A DNA stretch of 52,071 nt from Flavobacteriaceae bacterium (GCA_002862805.1 PKEA01000048.1:1-52071), one strand, 5' to 3'; shown: positions 8,450 to 18,098, counted from the first letter of the stretch. Numbers and translations: made by a program. Notes: generated from the letters alone by a model not told the origin.

Positions 8450-10087
8450 CTAAAATTCAGCTTTTTTTAAAATAGTAATTCTTTCTTTATTTATAGGATG
8501 TTCAAACGTAATTTCTTCAGCATGAAGATGTAATCTATCTGCTTTAGTTCCGTACAAATCATCACCAATTATTGGACAATTTAAGCCTAATTTATGTGAA
8601 GCATGTACTCGTAATTGATGCGTTCTGCCAGTAATAGGGAAGAAGTAAATGCGTGTTTTGTTGTTTTCTCTACTAATTACTTCAAATTTTGTTCTTGCCG
8701 ATTTTCCATGTTCATAACAAACCAATTGATTAGGGCGATTATCTAAATCTACTCGTAAAGGTAAGTCAATGTATCCTTCATTTTGAGAAACAATTCCGTC
8801 TAAAATTGCAACATATCTCTTTTGAACGGTTCGTTTGATAAATTGACGTTGTAAATTTTTATAGATTTCTTCTGATTTTGCAATGAGCATTATCCCTGAA
8901 GTAGACATGTCTAATCGGTGAACAATTAACGGTCCGGTTGCATTAGGATATAGTTCTTTAACTCTTTGGTAAACTGAATCAGAAACATTTTTTCCAGGAA
9001 CCGATAGGAATTCGTGTGGCTTGTGTATAACTGCTAAATAATCGTCTTCAAATACAATTTCTATATTTTGGTTTTCAGCAGTATTATTTAAAAACGGATT
9101 TTCATCCATTTCAATATCTAAAAGCATGTGCTTTAAAATAGGTTCGCATTTTCCCGTACAAGCAGGGTAAAATTGACCGTGTTTTCTAATTTCTGATTTT
9201 GGAGTTTCTCCCCACCAAAATTCAGCCATTGCAATGGGTTTTAAATTATTTTGAAACGCATAATGCAATAATTTAGGAGCAGCGCATTCTCCAGCGCCAG
9301 CTGGTGGATTATTTTTGAATATTTGACCTAAACTTTTTGAGTTTTTATATTGATTCAAAAAAGCATAATTATCAAATAATTGTTGTTGTAATTGAGCAGA
9401 TTTGATTCTTCTAGTTTCTTTTTTAGCATTTATTTCATTGGTAAATAAGTTTACTTCTTTCTCAGCATCAGCAATTTTGTATTCCCAATATTTTGTCATT
9501 TTCTTAAACAAAATCTTTTCTAACTGGCTTTCTTTATTGAGTTTTTCAATATTACAATTCGGATTTGTTCGTTTTTCAGTTCGAAGCTCCTTTTGCAATT
9601 TCATCACCTTTTTTTGACGATTTAAGTCAATTTTAGCTTCGTTTTGAATGTTTTTTAGTGTTTCAAGTGCTTCTAAATATTTTAAATCTTGTTCTAAAAC
9701 CTCAATTTCTTTGGTAATTTGATTTAATTTATTTTCCCCAATTTTATAAAATCCGTTTTCATCCAACATGTCATAAACTGTTGGAACAAATTTTTTATGA
9801 TGATTGGAATCTGCTAATTTTCCAGAAAACGCAGCTAAATAACCTAATTCTCCTTTTGAATTTTCGCACACTAAAACACCAAACATTTTTCCAATTACTA
9901 ATCCTTTTTGAGTTTCATCTAACCCGAAATTATGTTCAAAATCGGTTTGAGTTTCAAGGTAATTTTGCAATTCTTGAGAAGCAATTTTACTCAATTCATT
10001 GGGTTCGTAATAGAATGGAAATGTAAATTTTTCTGGTAAATTAATACCTGAAATATTGGTTTTAAAATGTTGAAAAAAATCATTCAT
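8450..10087 (-). CDS. RluA-family pseudouridine synthase with long N-terminal extension
   Basis: A 545-residue protein. The C-terminal ~200 residues form the RluA-type catalytic domain, with HRLDMSTSG containing catalytic Asp393 and a downstream GRTHQLRVH motif. The family converts uridine to pseudouridine in rRNA or tRNA. The first ~330 residues are an extension: a globular part, a predicted coiled coil at about 120-245 rich in Lys/Glu, and a Cys-bearing segment (GECAAPKLLHYA, then FYPACTGKCEP at about 307-316). Long forms like this are common in Bacteroidota and some Gammaproteobacteria. The RNA target is not inferable. The start overlaps nothing, and a leftward hairpin just upstream closes the preceding gene. 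Confidence 0.9.
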   Translation of the reverse strand: MNDFFQHFKTNISGINLPEKFTFPFYYEPNELSKIASQELQNYLETQTDFEHNFGLDETQKGLVIGKMFGVLVCENSKGELGYLAAFSGKLADSNHHKKFVPTVYDMLDENGFYKIGENKLNQITKEIEVLEQDLKYLEALETLKNIQNEAKIDLNRQKKVMKLQKELRTEKRTNPNCNIEKLNKESQLEKILFKKMTKYWEYKIADAEKEVNLFTNEINAKKETRRIKSAQLQQQLFDNYAFLNQYKNSKSLGQIFKNNPPAGAGECAAPKLLHYAFQNNLKPIAMAEFWWGETPKSEIRKHGQFYPACTGKCEPILKHMLLDIEMDENPFLNNTAENQNIEIVFEDDYLAVIHKPHEFLSVPGKNVSDSVYQRVKELYPNATGPLIVHRLDMSTSGIMLIAKSEEIYKNLQRQFIKRTVQKRYVAILDGIVSQNEGYIDLPLRVDLDNRPNQLVCYEHGKSARTKFEVISRENNKTRIYFFPITGRTHQLRVHASHKLGLNCPIIGDDLYGTKADRLHLHAEEITFEHPINKERITILKKAEF

Positions 10088-10100
10088 GGAATTCTAAATA

Positions 10101-10131
10101 AAATAAGCCATTCTAATAGAACAGCTTATTT
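10101..10131 (-). terminator. Terminator of the cysteine-rich lipoprotein gene
   Basis: AAATAAGC (10101-10108) pairs with GCTTATTT (10124-10131), with an inner TTCT/AGAA extension and a T-rich tract on the minus strand. It lies between the 114-residue lipoprotein gene and the pseudouridine synthase gene. Confidence 0.55.
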
Positions 10132-10155
10132 ATCTTTTATAAAATACTATTTAAT

Positions 10156-10500
10156 TTATTCTGTTTTTTCAGTTGTTTCTGATTTTTTATCTGAGCAACA
10201 TGCTTTTTTAGCTTCTTTTTTGCAATCTGCTCCACATGATTTCGCCTCTTTATCTGTACAATTTTCTTTTTTGCAATCTCCTTTGCAAGATTTAGTATCA
10301 GTAGAACATGCTTTTTTATTTTCTCCAGAGCACTCTTTAGCCTCTTTACCTTTTTCAGCACAACATGCTTTTTTACTTTCAGTTGAATCTTTAACAATTT
10401 CTGTTGCAACTTCTTCAGATGGAGTAGATTTTGCATCATTACATGAAATTGTAAAAATGCTAAATAATACAATTGCTAAAATTCCTTTTAATAGTTTCAT
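10156..10500 (-). CDS. Small cysteine- and lysine-rich lipoprotein
   Basis: A 114-residue protein with a lipoprotein signal peptide (lipobox FTISC, Cys20). The mature part has eleven further cysteines spaced in a Lys/Glu/Asp-rich, apparently disordered chain, with near-identical KKACC units at both ends and CxxxC-like pairs (SCKGDC, SCGADC) between. Such a layout suggests binding of soft metals (Cu, Zn, Ag) or disulfide formation in the periplasm, but I recognise no family and infer this only from composition. It stands alone between the pseudouridine synthase and carboxylase genes, with its own hairpin downstream. An overlapping Lys-rich frame on the same strand is a shadow. Confidence 0.8.
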   Translation of the reverse strand: MKLLKGILAIVLFSIFTISCNDAKSTPSEEVATEIVKDSTESKKACCAEKGKEAKECSGENKKACSTDTKSCKGDCKKENCTDKEAKSCGADCKKEAKKACCSDKKSETTEKTE

Positions 10501-10542
10501 AATTTGATATTTTAAGATTTAAAAATTTTGTTTTTTATTATT

Positions 10543-12186
10543 TTAAACTTGAATAACCCCAAGATTAAAAGGCTTTTCAATAGGAGCGTGGTTGGCCGCT
10601 TCAATTCCCATTGAAAGCCAAGTCCTTGTTTCTAACGGATCAATAATTCCATCCGTCCATAAACGCGAAGCTGCATAATAAGGTGAAACTTGTTCATCAT
10701 AACGAGCTTTAATTTTGTCAAATAATTCTTTTTCAACTTGCTCATCAACTACTTTTCCTTGTTTTTTTAAGGTTGCAGCCTCAATTTGAACCAGTACTTT
10801 AGCCGCTGAGTTTCCACTCATAACTGCTAATTCTGCACTTGGCCAAGCAAATATTAATCTTGGATCGTATGCTTTTCCGCACATTGCATAGTTTCCTGCT
10901 CCGTATGAATTTCCAATAATTACTGTGAATTTTGGTACAACAGAATTAGAAACAGCATTTACCATTTTAGCACCATCTTTTATGATTCCGCCGTGTTCTG
11001 ATTTACTCCCTACCATAAAACCAGTTACATCTTGTAAAAAGACTAAAGGAATTTTCTTTTGGTTACAGTTGGCAATAAAACGAGTTGCTTTATCAGCAGA
11101 ATCAGAATAAATAACACCACCAAATTGCATTTCGCTTGGTTTTGTTTTTGCAGCCGTTGTTTTTACGATTTTTCTTTGATTAGCTACAATTCCAACCGCC
11201 CAACCGTCTATACGAGCGTAACCCGTAATAATTGTTTGTCCGTAACCCGCTTTATATTCTTCAAATTCAGAATTGTCAACCATTCGATGAATGATTTCCA
11301 TCATGTCATATTGTTCATTACGCGCTTTTGGAAGAATTCCGTAAATTTCTTTTGGATCTAATTTTGGTTTCACCGCTTTCACTCGATTATAACCTGCTTT
11401 ATCGAAATCACCAATTTTACCTACAACACTTTTAATTCGGTCTAAAGCTGCTGCATCGTCTTTCGCTTTAAAGTCGGTAACTCCAGAAATTTCGCAATGC
11501 GTAGTTGCTCCACCAAGAGTTTCATTATCTATACTTTCACCAATGGCAGCTTTAACTAAATAACTTCCGGCAAGGAAAATACTTCCAGTTTTATCAACAA
11601 TCATTGCTTCATCACTCATGATAGGTAAATAAGCACCACCAGCAACACAACTACCCATTACAGCAGCAATTTGGGTAATTCCCATACTACTCATTACAGC
11701 GTTATTTCTAAAAATACGTCCGAAATGTTCTTTATCTGGAAAAATTTCATCTTGTAATGGTAAATAAACACCTGCAGAATCTACCAAATAAATGATTGGT
11801 AATCTATTTTCAATAGCAATTTCTTGCGCTCTTAAATTTTTTTTTCCTGTAATTGGAAACCAAGCACCCGCTTTAACAGTTGCATCATTAGCAACTACAA
11901 TGCATTGTTTTCCAGAAACATATCCAATTTTAACAACAACACCTCCTGACGGACAACCACCATGTTCTTTATACATTCCTTCTCCAACAAATGCACCAAT
12001 TTCTATACTTTTAGATTTTTCATCTAATAAATAATCGATACGTTCACGAGCCGTCATTTTACCTTCTGCATGTAATTTATCGATACGTTTTTGTCCGCCA
12101 CCCAATTTTACTTGAGCAAAACGGCGTTTTAAATCGGAAACTAATAATTTATTATAATCTTCGTTTTTATTAAATTCTAAGTCCAT
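10543..12186 (-). CDS. Acyl-CoA carboxylase, carboxyltransferase (beta) subunit
   Basis: A 547-residue biotin-dependent carboxyltransferase with two crotonase-like halves. Visible landmarks are GGCPSGGVVVKIG near the N-terminus, the oxyanion-type glycine pairs in VMGSCVAGGAYLP and IIGNSYGAGNYAM, and FLQDVTGFMVG in the C-terminal half. Overall it most resembles methylcrotonyl-CoA carboxylase beta (MccB, leucine degradation), but propionyl-CoA or geranyl-CoA carboxylases cannot be excluded. The biotin-carrying alpha subunit is not in the window, so the subunits are encoded apart. It is transcribed leftwards after prfB with a 67-base gap. Confidence 0.9.
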   Translation of the reverse strand: MDLEFNKNEDYNKLLVSDLKRRFAQVKLGGGQKRIDKLHAEGKMTARERIDYLLDEKSKSIEIGAFVGEGMYKEHGGCPSGGVVVKIGYVSGKQCIVVANDATVKAGAWFPITGKKNLRAQEIAIENRLPIIYLVDSAGVYLPLQDEIFPDKEHFGRIFRNNAVMSSMGITQIAAVMGSCVAGGAYLPIMSDEAMIVDKTGSIFLAGSYLVKAAIGESIDNETLGGATTHCEISGVTDFKAKDDAAALDRIKSVVGKIGDFDKAGYNRVKAVKPKLDPKEIYGILPKARNEQYDMMEIIHRMVDNSEFEEYKAGYGQTIITGYARIDGWAVGIVANQRKIVKTTAAKTKPSEMQFGGVIYSDSADKATRFIANCNQKKIPLVFLQDVTGFMVGSKSEHGGIIKDGAKMVNAVSNSVVPKFTVIIGNSYGAGNYAMCGKAYDPRLIFAWPSAELAVMSGNSAAKVLVQIEAATLKKQGKVVDEQVEKELFDKIKARYDEQVSPYYAASRLWTDGIIDPLETRTWLSMGIEAANHAPIEKPFNLGVIQV

Positions 12187-12253
12187 ATGTTGTTTGTGTC
12201 ATTAATTTGGTTCGCTAAAATACAATATTCAATTGCAATATTCAAGATGAAGT

Positions 12254-13352
12254 TTATTCTTCTTCTCGTTGCCCCATGAGCATTAAATATGCTTTTAAAA
12301 ATTGATCGATTTCCCCATTCATGACTCCATCAACATCACTTGTTTCATAGCCTGAACGAACATCTTTGATTAATTTATAAGGATGCATTACATAGTTGCG
12401 AATTTGAGATCCCCATTCAATTTTCATTTTTCCAGCTTCAATATCTGCTCTTTGAGCTAATTGTTTTTTTAATTCAATTTCATACAATTGCGATTTTAGC
12501 ATTTGCATAGCTCTGTTACGATTATCGTGTTGTGAACGGGTTTCAGAGCATTGAATTTGAATTCCAGTTGGTTTGTGAACTAATTGCACTTTGGTTTCCA
12601 CCTTATTTACATTTTGCCCACCAGCACCACTTGATCGTGCAGTTGTTATTTCAATATCGGCAGGATTAATTTCAATTTCAATAGTATCATCAACCAAAGG
12701 ATAAACATAAACTGAAGCAAATGAAGTATGACGTTTAGCATTACTGTCAAAAGGGGAAATTCTTACCAATCGATGCACACCGTTTTCGCCTTTTAGGTAT
12801 CCAAAAGCAAAATCGCCTTCTATTTCTAAAGTAACGGTTTTAATTCCGGCAACATCACCTTCTTGGTAATTCAATTCTTTGATTTTGTAACCTTGTTTTT
12901 CAGCCCACATTAAATACATGCGCATTAGCATTGAAGCCCAATCACAACTTTCTGTTCCGCCAGCACCAGCAGTAATTTGAAGTACAGCACTTAAACTGTC
13001 TCCTTCATCAGAAAGCATGTTACGAAACTCAATATCTTCAATATGTAAAGTAGTTTTATTGAATAACTCTTCAACTTCTTCTTCACTAATTTCACCTTCT
13101 TTTAGAAAGTCCATCATTATTTGAAGTTCTTCAACATATTCATTAGCTTTATTGAAATCTTCGACCCATTTTTTCTTTGATCGTAAATTCCGAACAATTA
13201 TTTCTGCCTCTTTTGCGTTATCCCAAAAGTCAGGTGCAAACGTTTTTTCTTCTTCGTTTGATATTTCTATAAGTTTCTTATCGATGTCAAAGATACCTCC
13301 TTAACGCACCAAGGCGCTCTATAATATCCTTTACTTGTTCTGTAGTAATCAT
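12254..13352 (-). CDS. prfB: Peptide chain release factor 2, with programmed +1 frameshift
   Basis: Recognises UGA and UAA stop codons and triggers peptide release. The gene is read leftwards in two frames. A 21-codon leader from the ATG at 13352 reaches CTT followed by TGA (13289-13287). A +1 shift at CTTTGAC continues through 344 more codons, giving 365 residues, the usual RF2 length. The main frame contains the stop-recognition tripeptide SPF (in [11 protein letters not shown]) and the catalytic GGQ in [10 protein letters not shown]. Reading only the second frame from an internal ATG (13117) would lose about 78 residues. A TATTTTTG box at 13376-13383 on the minus strand gives a leader of about 20 bases. 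Confidence 0.96.
13286..13301 (-). promoter_or_regulatory. prfB autoregulatory frameshift site
   Basis: On the minus strand AAGGAGGTATCTTTGAC contains an internal Shine-Dalgarno sequence (AGGAGG, 13301-13296), a TAT spacer, the slippery CTT and the in-frame TGA followed by C. Spacing is identical to that of the E. coli prfB site. Low RF2 favours slippage and thus more RF2. Confidence 0.95.
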
Positions 13353-13375
13353 ATTATTTTTGTAGTTTTACACCA

Positions 13376-13383
13376 CAAAAATA
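13376..13383 (-). promoter_or_regulatory. Putative -7 box of prfB
   Basis: TATTTTTG on the minus strand matches TAnnTTTG and lies 23 bases before the prfB start codon, in the short divergent gap with the threonine aldolase gene. Confidence 0.5.
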
Positions 13384-13401
13384 GACATTCCTTTTAATAT
13401 T

Positions 13402-14427
13402 ATGGAAATTAATTTAATAAGTGATACGGTTACAAAGCCAACTCCAGAAATGCTTACTACAATGTTTAATGCAAAAGTAGGAGATGATGTATTTAAGCAA
13501 GATCCAACTGTGAATGAACTTGAAGCAAAAGTTGCTGAAATGTTTGGTATGGAAGCAGCACTTTTTTTCCCTTCGGGAACCATGGCAAATCAAACGGCTA
13601 TAAGAGTTCATACACGACCTGGAGATGAAGTAATTTGTGATAAATGGTCGCATATATTTTTATATGAAGGTGGAGGAGTAGCCGCAAATAGTGGCGTTTC
13701 TTGTCATTTAGTAGATGGAGATAAGGGAATGATAACGCCTGAATTAGTAAAAAGTGTAATAAGTGATCCTTCATTTTATCATGCACCAGTTACAAAAATG
13801 GTAAGTATAGAAAATACTACTAATAAAGGTGGAGGTGCTTGTTATGAAATGGAGAACTTAAAAGCAATTAAAGAAGTTTGTATTCAAAATAACTTAATTT
13901 ATCATTTAGATGGAGCTCGATTATGGAATGCTTTAGTAGCTAAAAATCAAGATCCAAAAGAATACGGACAAATTTTTGATACTATTTCGGTTTGTTTGTC
14001 AAAAGGACTAGGAGCACCAGTTGGTTCGGTATTAATTGGTACAAAAGTACATATTGATAGAGCAATTAGAGTTAGAAAACTTTTTGGAGGAAATATGCGT
14101 CAAGCTGGATATTTGGCTGCAGCCGGAATTTATGCACTTGACAATAATATTCAACGACTTGAACAAGACCATAGAAAAGCAAAAGAACTTGGAGACTTGT
14201 TAAAAACTTTATCATGGGTTGATAAAGTAGAAGATGTTGAAACGAATATTTTGATTTTTCAGTTAAAAAAAAATGTTGACGAATCTAAATTCATGGAATT
14301 ATTAAAGCAAAAAAATATTTTAATAAGTTCAATGGGGCAAGGTAAATTAAGGATGGTAACTCATTTAGATTATAAAGAAGTGATGCATACTTATGTTCTA
14401 GAGGCTCTGTCTAAAATTGAAATATAA
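13402..14427 (+). CDS. ltaE: Low-specificity L-threonine aldolase
   Basis: A 341-residue PLP enzyme of fold type I. The N-terminus MEINLISDTVTKPTPEM is typical of the family, and the PLP lysine is Lys201 in SVCLSKGLGAPVGS. HLDGARLWNA (His168, Asp170) carries the cofactor-contacting Asp. It cleaves L-threonine or allo-threonine to glycine and acetaldehyde, or works in reverse. Length matches bacterial LtaE. It is divergent from prfB, single-gene, and ends in a shared terminator with ybaB. The stop codon lies at the foot of the hairpin. Confidence 0.94.
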   Translation: MEINLISDTVTKPTPEMLTTMFNAKVGDDVFKQDPTVNELEAKVAEMFGMEAALFFPSGTMANQTAIRVHTRPGDEVICDKWSHIFLYEGGGVAANSGVSCHLVDGDKGMITPELVKSVISDPSFYHAPVTKMVSIENTTNKGGGACYEMENLKAIKEVCIQNNLIYHLDGARLWNALVAKNQDPKEYGQIFDTISVCLSKGLGAPVGSVLIGTKVHIDRAIRVRKLFGGNMRQAGYLAAAGIYALDNNIQRLEQDHRKAKELGDLLKTLSWVDKVEDVETNILIFQLKKNVDESKFMELLKQKNILISSMGQGKLRMVTHLDYKEVMHTYVLEALSKIEI

Positions 14428-14457
14428 AAAAAGCAACTCATAGAGTTGCTTTTTTTA
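14426..14457. terminator. Bidirectional terminator between ltaE and ybaB
   Basis: AAAAAAAGCAACTC and GAGTTGCTTTTTTT form a perfect stem with a TATA-like loop. Both neighbouring stop codons lie in its flanks. Confidence 0.92.
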
Positions 14458-14778
14458 TTTAAACATATCCATTCCAGGAATATTCGGCATACCTTCTTTG
14501 GCAACAGCCGCTAGTTCTGTCTCATTTACATTAGTCGCTTTTTCAATTGCTTTATTTAAGATGTTAATTAAATAGTCTTCCAACATTTCTTTATCCTCTA
14601 ATAAACTATCATCAATTGAAATATTTGTGATTGTTCTATTCGCCGTTAAAGTTACTTCAATAAGATTATCGCTACTTTTTTCATCTATAAGTACCGAATC
14701 TAAACGTTTTTTAGTTTCTTCCACTTTTTGTTGGGTTTCTTTAATTTTACCCATCATACCCATAATATCTCCAAACAT
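14455..14778 (-). CDS. YbaB/EbfC nucleoid-associated protein
   Basis: A 107-residue homodimeric DNA-binding protein of the YbaB family. It starts [19 protein letters not shown], followed by a helical stretch and a central beta sheet ([19 protein letters not shown]), and ends in PNIPGMDMF. The family binds the nucleoid and DNA ends and is often near recombination genes, although here recR/dnaX are absent. An in-frame ATG at 14802 would add eight residues, but a TATTTTTG box at 14804-14811 would then place transcription start inside that codon. I therefore prefer the start at 14778. Confidence 0.9.
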   Translation of the reverse strand: MFGDIMGMMGKIKETQQKVEETKKRLDSVLIDEKSSDNLIEVTLTANRTITNISIDDSLLEDKEMLEDYLINILNKAIEKATNVNETELAAVAKEGMPNIPGMDMFK

Positions 14779-14803
14779 ATTTTGTTTAATTTTTTTATTC
14801 ATG

Positions 14804-14811
14804 CAAAAATA
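14804..14811 (-). promoter_or_regulatory. Putative -7 box of ybaB
   Basis: TATTTTTG on the minus strand. Its position makes the upstream ATG at 14802 unlikely as start codon. Confidence 0.5.
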
Positions 14812-14844
14812 TTAAATTAGCTTTTAAATACAAATGATAACTTC

Positions 14845-16977
14845 ATGAAAAAATATACCTATTTCGCATTAATTTCTCTTATTTTTGCAAGCTCTTGTAA
14901 AGAAAAAAAAGTAAAAATGAACGAAGAAATTAAAGCTCCAATTGCTCAAATAAAACCTCATAATTTAGAAAAACACGGAGAAGTTAGAGTTGACGACTAC
15001 TACTGGTTAAATGATAGAGAAAACAAAGAAGTAATTGATTATTTGAATAAAGAGAATGAGTATTATCAAAAAATGACGGCTCATACTAAACAATTACAAG
15101 ATGATTTGTTTAAAGAAATGAAAGCTCGTATTAAAGAAGATGATTCATCTGTGCCTTATTTTTATAATGGGTATTATTATATAACGAGATTCGAAACAGG
15201 GAAAGATTATCCTATTTATTCGAGAAAGAAAGGTTCTTTAGAAGCAAAAGAAGAAATTATGTTCGATTGTAATGAAATGGCAAAAGGACAATCGTATTTT
15301 AATTTAAGCGGAATAAATGTTAGTGAAGATAATAAGTATGCTGCTTTTGGTGTCGATTTAGTTTCAAGAAGACAATATACAATTCAAATAAAAAACCTTC
15401 AAACAGGCGAAATTTTATCTGAAAAAATTGAAAATACAACTGGAGGTTCAACTTGGGCGAGTGATAATAAAACATTGTTTTACACGCTAAAAGATGCAAA
15501 AACATTACGATCTGATAAAATATACAAACATAAATTAGGTGAGTCAACTTCTAAAGATAAATTAATTTATCATGAAAAAGACGATACTTTTTACACCTTT
15601 GTTTATAAAGAAAAATCAAGAAAATATTTAGTAATTGGATCTACAAGTACCTTAACTTCAGAATATCAAATTCTTGAATCAAATAAACCAGACGGAGAAT
15701 TTAGGTATTTTCAAAAAAGAGTTAGAGGTTTAGAGTACTCAATTAGTCATTATAATGACAGTTTTTATGTAGTTACAAATAAAGATAAAGCAACTAACTT
15801 TAAATTGATGAAAACTTCTGAAAAAACAACATCAATGGAAAATTGGGTTGAGTTAATTCCGCACAGAAAAGATGTATTATTAGAAGGGATAGATATTTTT
15901 AAAAAATTCTTAGTGGTTGAAGAACGTTCAAACGGTTTAAATAAAATTCAAATTCGACCATGGGATAATTCAGAAACCTACTATTTACCTTTCGAAAGCG
16001 AAACATACACAGCTTACACAACTTCAAATGTAGATTTTGATACTGATGTGTTGAGATACGGATATCAATCGTTAGCAACTCCATCTTCAGTGATTGATTT
16101 TAATATGGTTACTAAACAAAAAACTGTTTTAAAAGAACAAGAAGTTTTAGGTGGTAATTTTGATAAAAGCAATTACAAAGAAGAAAGAATTTGGGCTACA
16201 GCCGAAGATGGAACAAAAATTCCAATTTCAATGGTGTACAGAAAAGGGATGAAGAAAAACGGTTCAAATCCATTTTTACTTTATGCTTATGGCTCATACG
16301 GATCAACAATTGATCCATATTTTTCAACAACAAGATTAAGTCTTTTAGATAGAGGTTTTATATTTGCGATTGCCCATGTAAGAGGAGGAGAGTATTTAGG
16401 AAGAGAATGGTATGAAAACGGAAAATTATTAAAAAAGAAAAACACATTTACAGATTTTATTGATTGTTCAAAATATGTAATTAGAAAAGAATATACTTCA
16501 AAAAGTCATTTATATGCTGAAGGTGGTTCTGCTGGTGGTTTATTAATGGGAGCAATTGTCAATATGGCACCAGAATTATATAATGGAGTTATAGCACAAG
16601 TTCCTTTTGTTGATGTTGTTACAACTATGTTAGACGATTCAATTCCATTAACAACAGGAGAATATGACGAATGGGGAAATCCTAATGATAAAGAATATTA
16701 TGATTATATGTTGTCTTATTCACCATATGATAATGTAAAAGCACAAGCTTATCCAAACATGTATGTTTCTACTGGTTTGCACGATTCTCAAGTGCAGTAT
16801 TGGGAACCAGCAAAATGGGTTGCAAAGCTTCGAGCGAAAAAGACAAATAAAAACTTATTGTTTTTAGATACGAACATGGAAGCTGGTCATGGTGGTGCAT
16901 CAGGAAGGTTTGAAGCGCTTAAAGAAGTAGCTAAAGAATTTTCTTTTTTATTAGATTTAGAAAAAATTAAGAAATAG
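14845..16977 (+). CDS. ptrB: S9-family serine peptidase, oligopeptidase B type, lipoprotein
   Basis: A 710-residue prolyl-oligopeptidase-family enzyme with a lipoprotein signal (lipobox FASSC). The catalytic triad is visible: Ser562 in GGSAGG, Asp647 in TGLHDSQV and His682 in EAGHGGASG. The N-terminal DYYWLNDRENKEVIDYL signature is typical of oligopeptidase B, followed by a seven-bladed propeller and the C-terminal hydrolase domain. The family cleaves short peptides after basic residues. The lipid anchor implies action in the periplasm or at the outer membrane, as in many Bacteroidota homologues. It is probably monocistronic. Confidence 0.93.
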   Translation: MKKYTYFALISLIFASSCKEKKVKMNEEIKAPIAQIKPHNLEKHGEVRVDDYYWLNDRENKEVIDYLNKENEYYQKMTAHTKQLQDDLFKEMKARIKEDDSSVPYFYNGYYYITRFETGKDYPIYSRKKGSLEAKEEIMFDCNEMAKGQSYFNLSGINVSEDNKYAAFGVDLVSRRQYTIQIKNLQTGEILSEKIENTTGGSTWASDNKTLFYTLKDAKTLRSDKIYKHKLGESTSKDKLIYHEKDDTFYTFVYKEKSRKYLVIGSTSTLTSEYQILESNKPDGEFRYFQKRVRGLEYSISHYNDSFYVVTNKDKATNFKLMKTSEKTTSMENWVELIPHRKDVLLEGIDIFKKFLVVEERSNGLNKIQIRPWDNSETYYLPFESETYTAYTTSNVDFDTDVLRYGYQSLATPSSVIDFNMVTKQKTVLKEQEVLGGNFDKSNYKEERIWATAEDGTKIPISMVYRKGMKKNGSNPFLLYAYGSYGSTIDPYFSTTRLSLLDRGFIFAIAHVRGGEYLGREWYENGKLLKKKNTFTDFIDCSKYVIRKEYTSKSHLYAEGGSAGGLLMGAIVNMAPELYNGVIAQVPFVDVVTTMLDDSIPLTTGEYDEWGNPNDKEYYDYMLSYSPYDNVKAQAYPNMYVSTGLHDSQVQYWEPAKWVAKLRAKKTNKNLLFLDTNMEAGHGGASGRFEALKEVAKEFSFLLDLEKIKK

Positions 16978-16992
16978 TTAAAGTTTTTTTGT

Positions 16993-17000
16993 TAAATTTG
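16993..17000 (+). promoter_or_regulatory. Putative -7 box of the cysteine synthase-family gene
   Basis: TAAATTTG fits TAnnTTTG and lies 57 bases before the start codon. No -33 element is clear. Confidence 0.45.
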
Positions 17001-17056
17001 CAAGGTTTTGGGGTAAAATAATAACCAATACTAAGCCTCATATTAATATCGTTTTT

Positions 17057-18097
17057 ATGAAAGAAGAAATAAAAGCCTACAATAATGTTTTAGAATTAAT
17101 AGGAAATACACCACTTATTAAACTAAATAATATTACTCAAGGCTTATCTGGAAATTTTTATGCAAAAGTAGAAGCTTTTAATCCAGGTCATTCAACAAAA
17201 GATAGAATTGCATTATATATTATTGAAGAAGCTGAAAAAAGAGGAATTCTTAAACCAGGCGATACAATTATAGAAACTACATCTGGTAATACAGGTTTTA
17301 GTTTAGCTATGGTTAGTATTATTAAAGGTTATGACTGTATTTTAGCAGTAAGTTCAAAATCATCTGCAGATAAAATTGATATGCTTCGCACAATGGGAGC
17401 TAAAGTTTATGTTTGCCCAGCGAATGTTTCAGCAGATGATGAGCGTTCATACTACAATGTTGCTAAAAGATTGCACGAAGAAACTAAAGGATCAGTATAT
17501 ATAAATCAATACTTTAACGATTTAAATGTAGATGCTCATTACAACTCTACAGGTCCTGAAATCTGGGAACAAACAAATGGGAAAATAACTCATTTAGTTG
17601 CTTGTAGTGGAACTGGAGGAACTATTTCTGGGACTGCTAGATTTTTAAAAGAACAAAATCCAGATATTCAAATTTTAGGTGTTGATGCATTTGGTTCTGT
17701 TTTGAAAAAGTACCATGAAACAAAAGAGTTTGATAATGATGAGATTTATCCTTACCGTATTGAAGGGTTAGGTAAAAACTTAATTCCTACAGCTACAGAC
17801 TTTGATATTATTGATAGTTTTATGAAAGTTTCAGATGAAGATAGTGCACATACTGCAAGAGAATTAGCAAAAAAAGAAGGTTTGTTTGTGGGTTATACAT
17901 CTGGGGCAGCTTTCCAAGCTATAAAGCAATATGAAGAAGCAGGTACATTTAATGAAAATAGTAATGTTGTTGTTATTTTTCCTGATCATGGTTCTAGATA
18001 CATGAGTAAAATTTACAGCGATGATTGGATGAGTGAACAAGGATTCTTTGATACTAAGAATAAAGAAGAAGCTCAAAAAATTGAGATTATAAAATAA
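17057..18097 (+). CDS. Cysteine synthase-family PLP enzyme (CBS/CysM-like)
   Basis: A 346-residue fold-type-II PLP enzyme. It carries [10 protein letters not shown] at the N-terminus, the PLP lysine Lys48 in HSTKDRI, the substrate loop [10 protein letters not shown] near residue 80, and the phosphate-binding GTGGTISGT. These are features of O-acetylserine sulfhydrylase and the catalytic core of cystathionine beta-synthase. The C-terminal [18 protein letters not shown] is typical of CBS-like enzymes from Bacteroidota that lack the Bateman module. It therefore either makes cysteine or acts in transsulfuration from homocysteine; sequence alone does not decide. It is monocistronic, with a strong terminator downstream. 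Confidence 0.9.
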   Translation: MKEEIKAYNNVLELIGNTPLIKLNNITQGLSGNFYAKVEAFNPGHSTKDRIALYIIEEAEKRGILKPGDTIIETTSGNTGFSLAMVSIIKGYDCILAVSSKSSADKIDMLRTMGAKVYVCPANVSADDERSYYNVAKRLHEETKGSVYINQYFNDLNVDAHYNSTGPEIWEQTNGKITHLVACSGTGGTISGTARFLKEQNPDIQILGVDAFGSVLKKYHETKEFDNDEIYPYRIEGLGKNLIPTATDFDIIDSFMKVSDEDSAHTARELAKKEGLFVGYTSGAAFQAIKQYEEAGTFNENSNVVVIFPDHGSRYMSKIYSDDWMSEQGFFDTKNKEEAQKIEIIK

Positions 18098-18098
18098 T

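Noticed and set aside
10137..10472. 111-codon Lys-rich frame within the cysteine-rich lipoprotein gene
   Set aside because: It is the shifted shadow of the lipoprotein gene on the same strand; the other frame has a clear lipobox and start.
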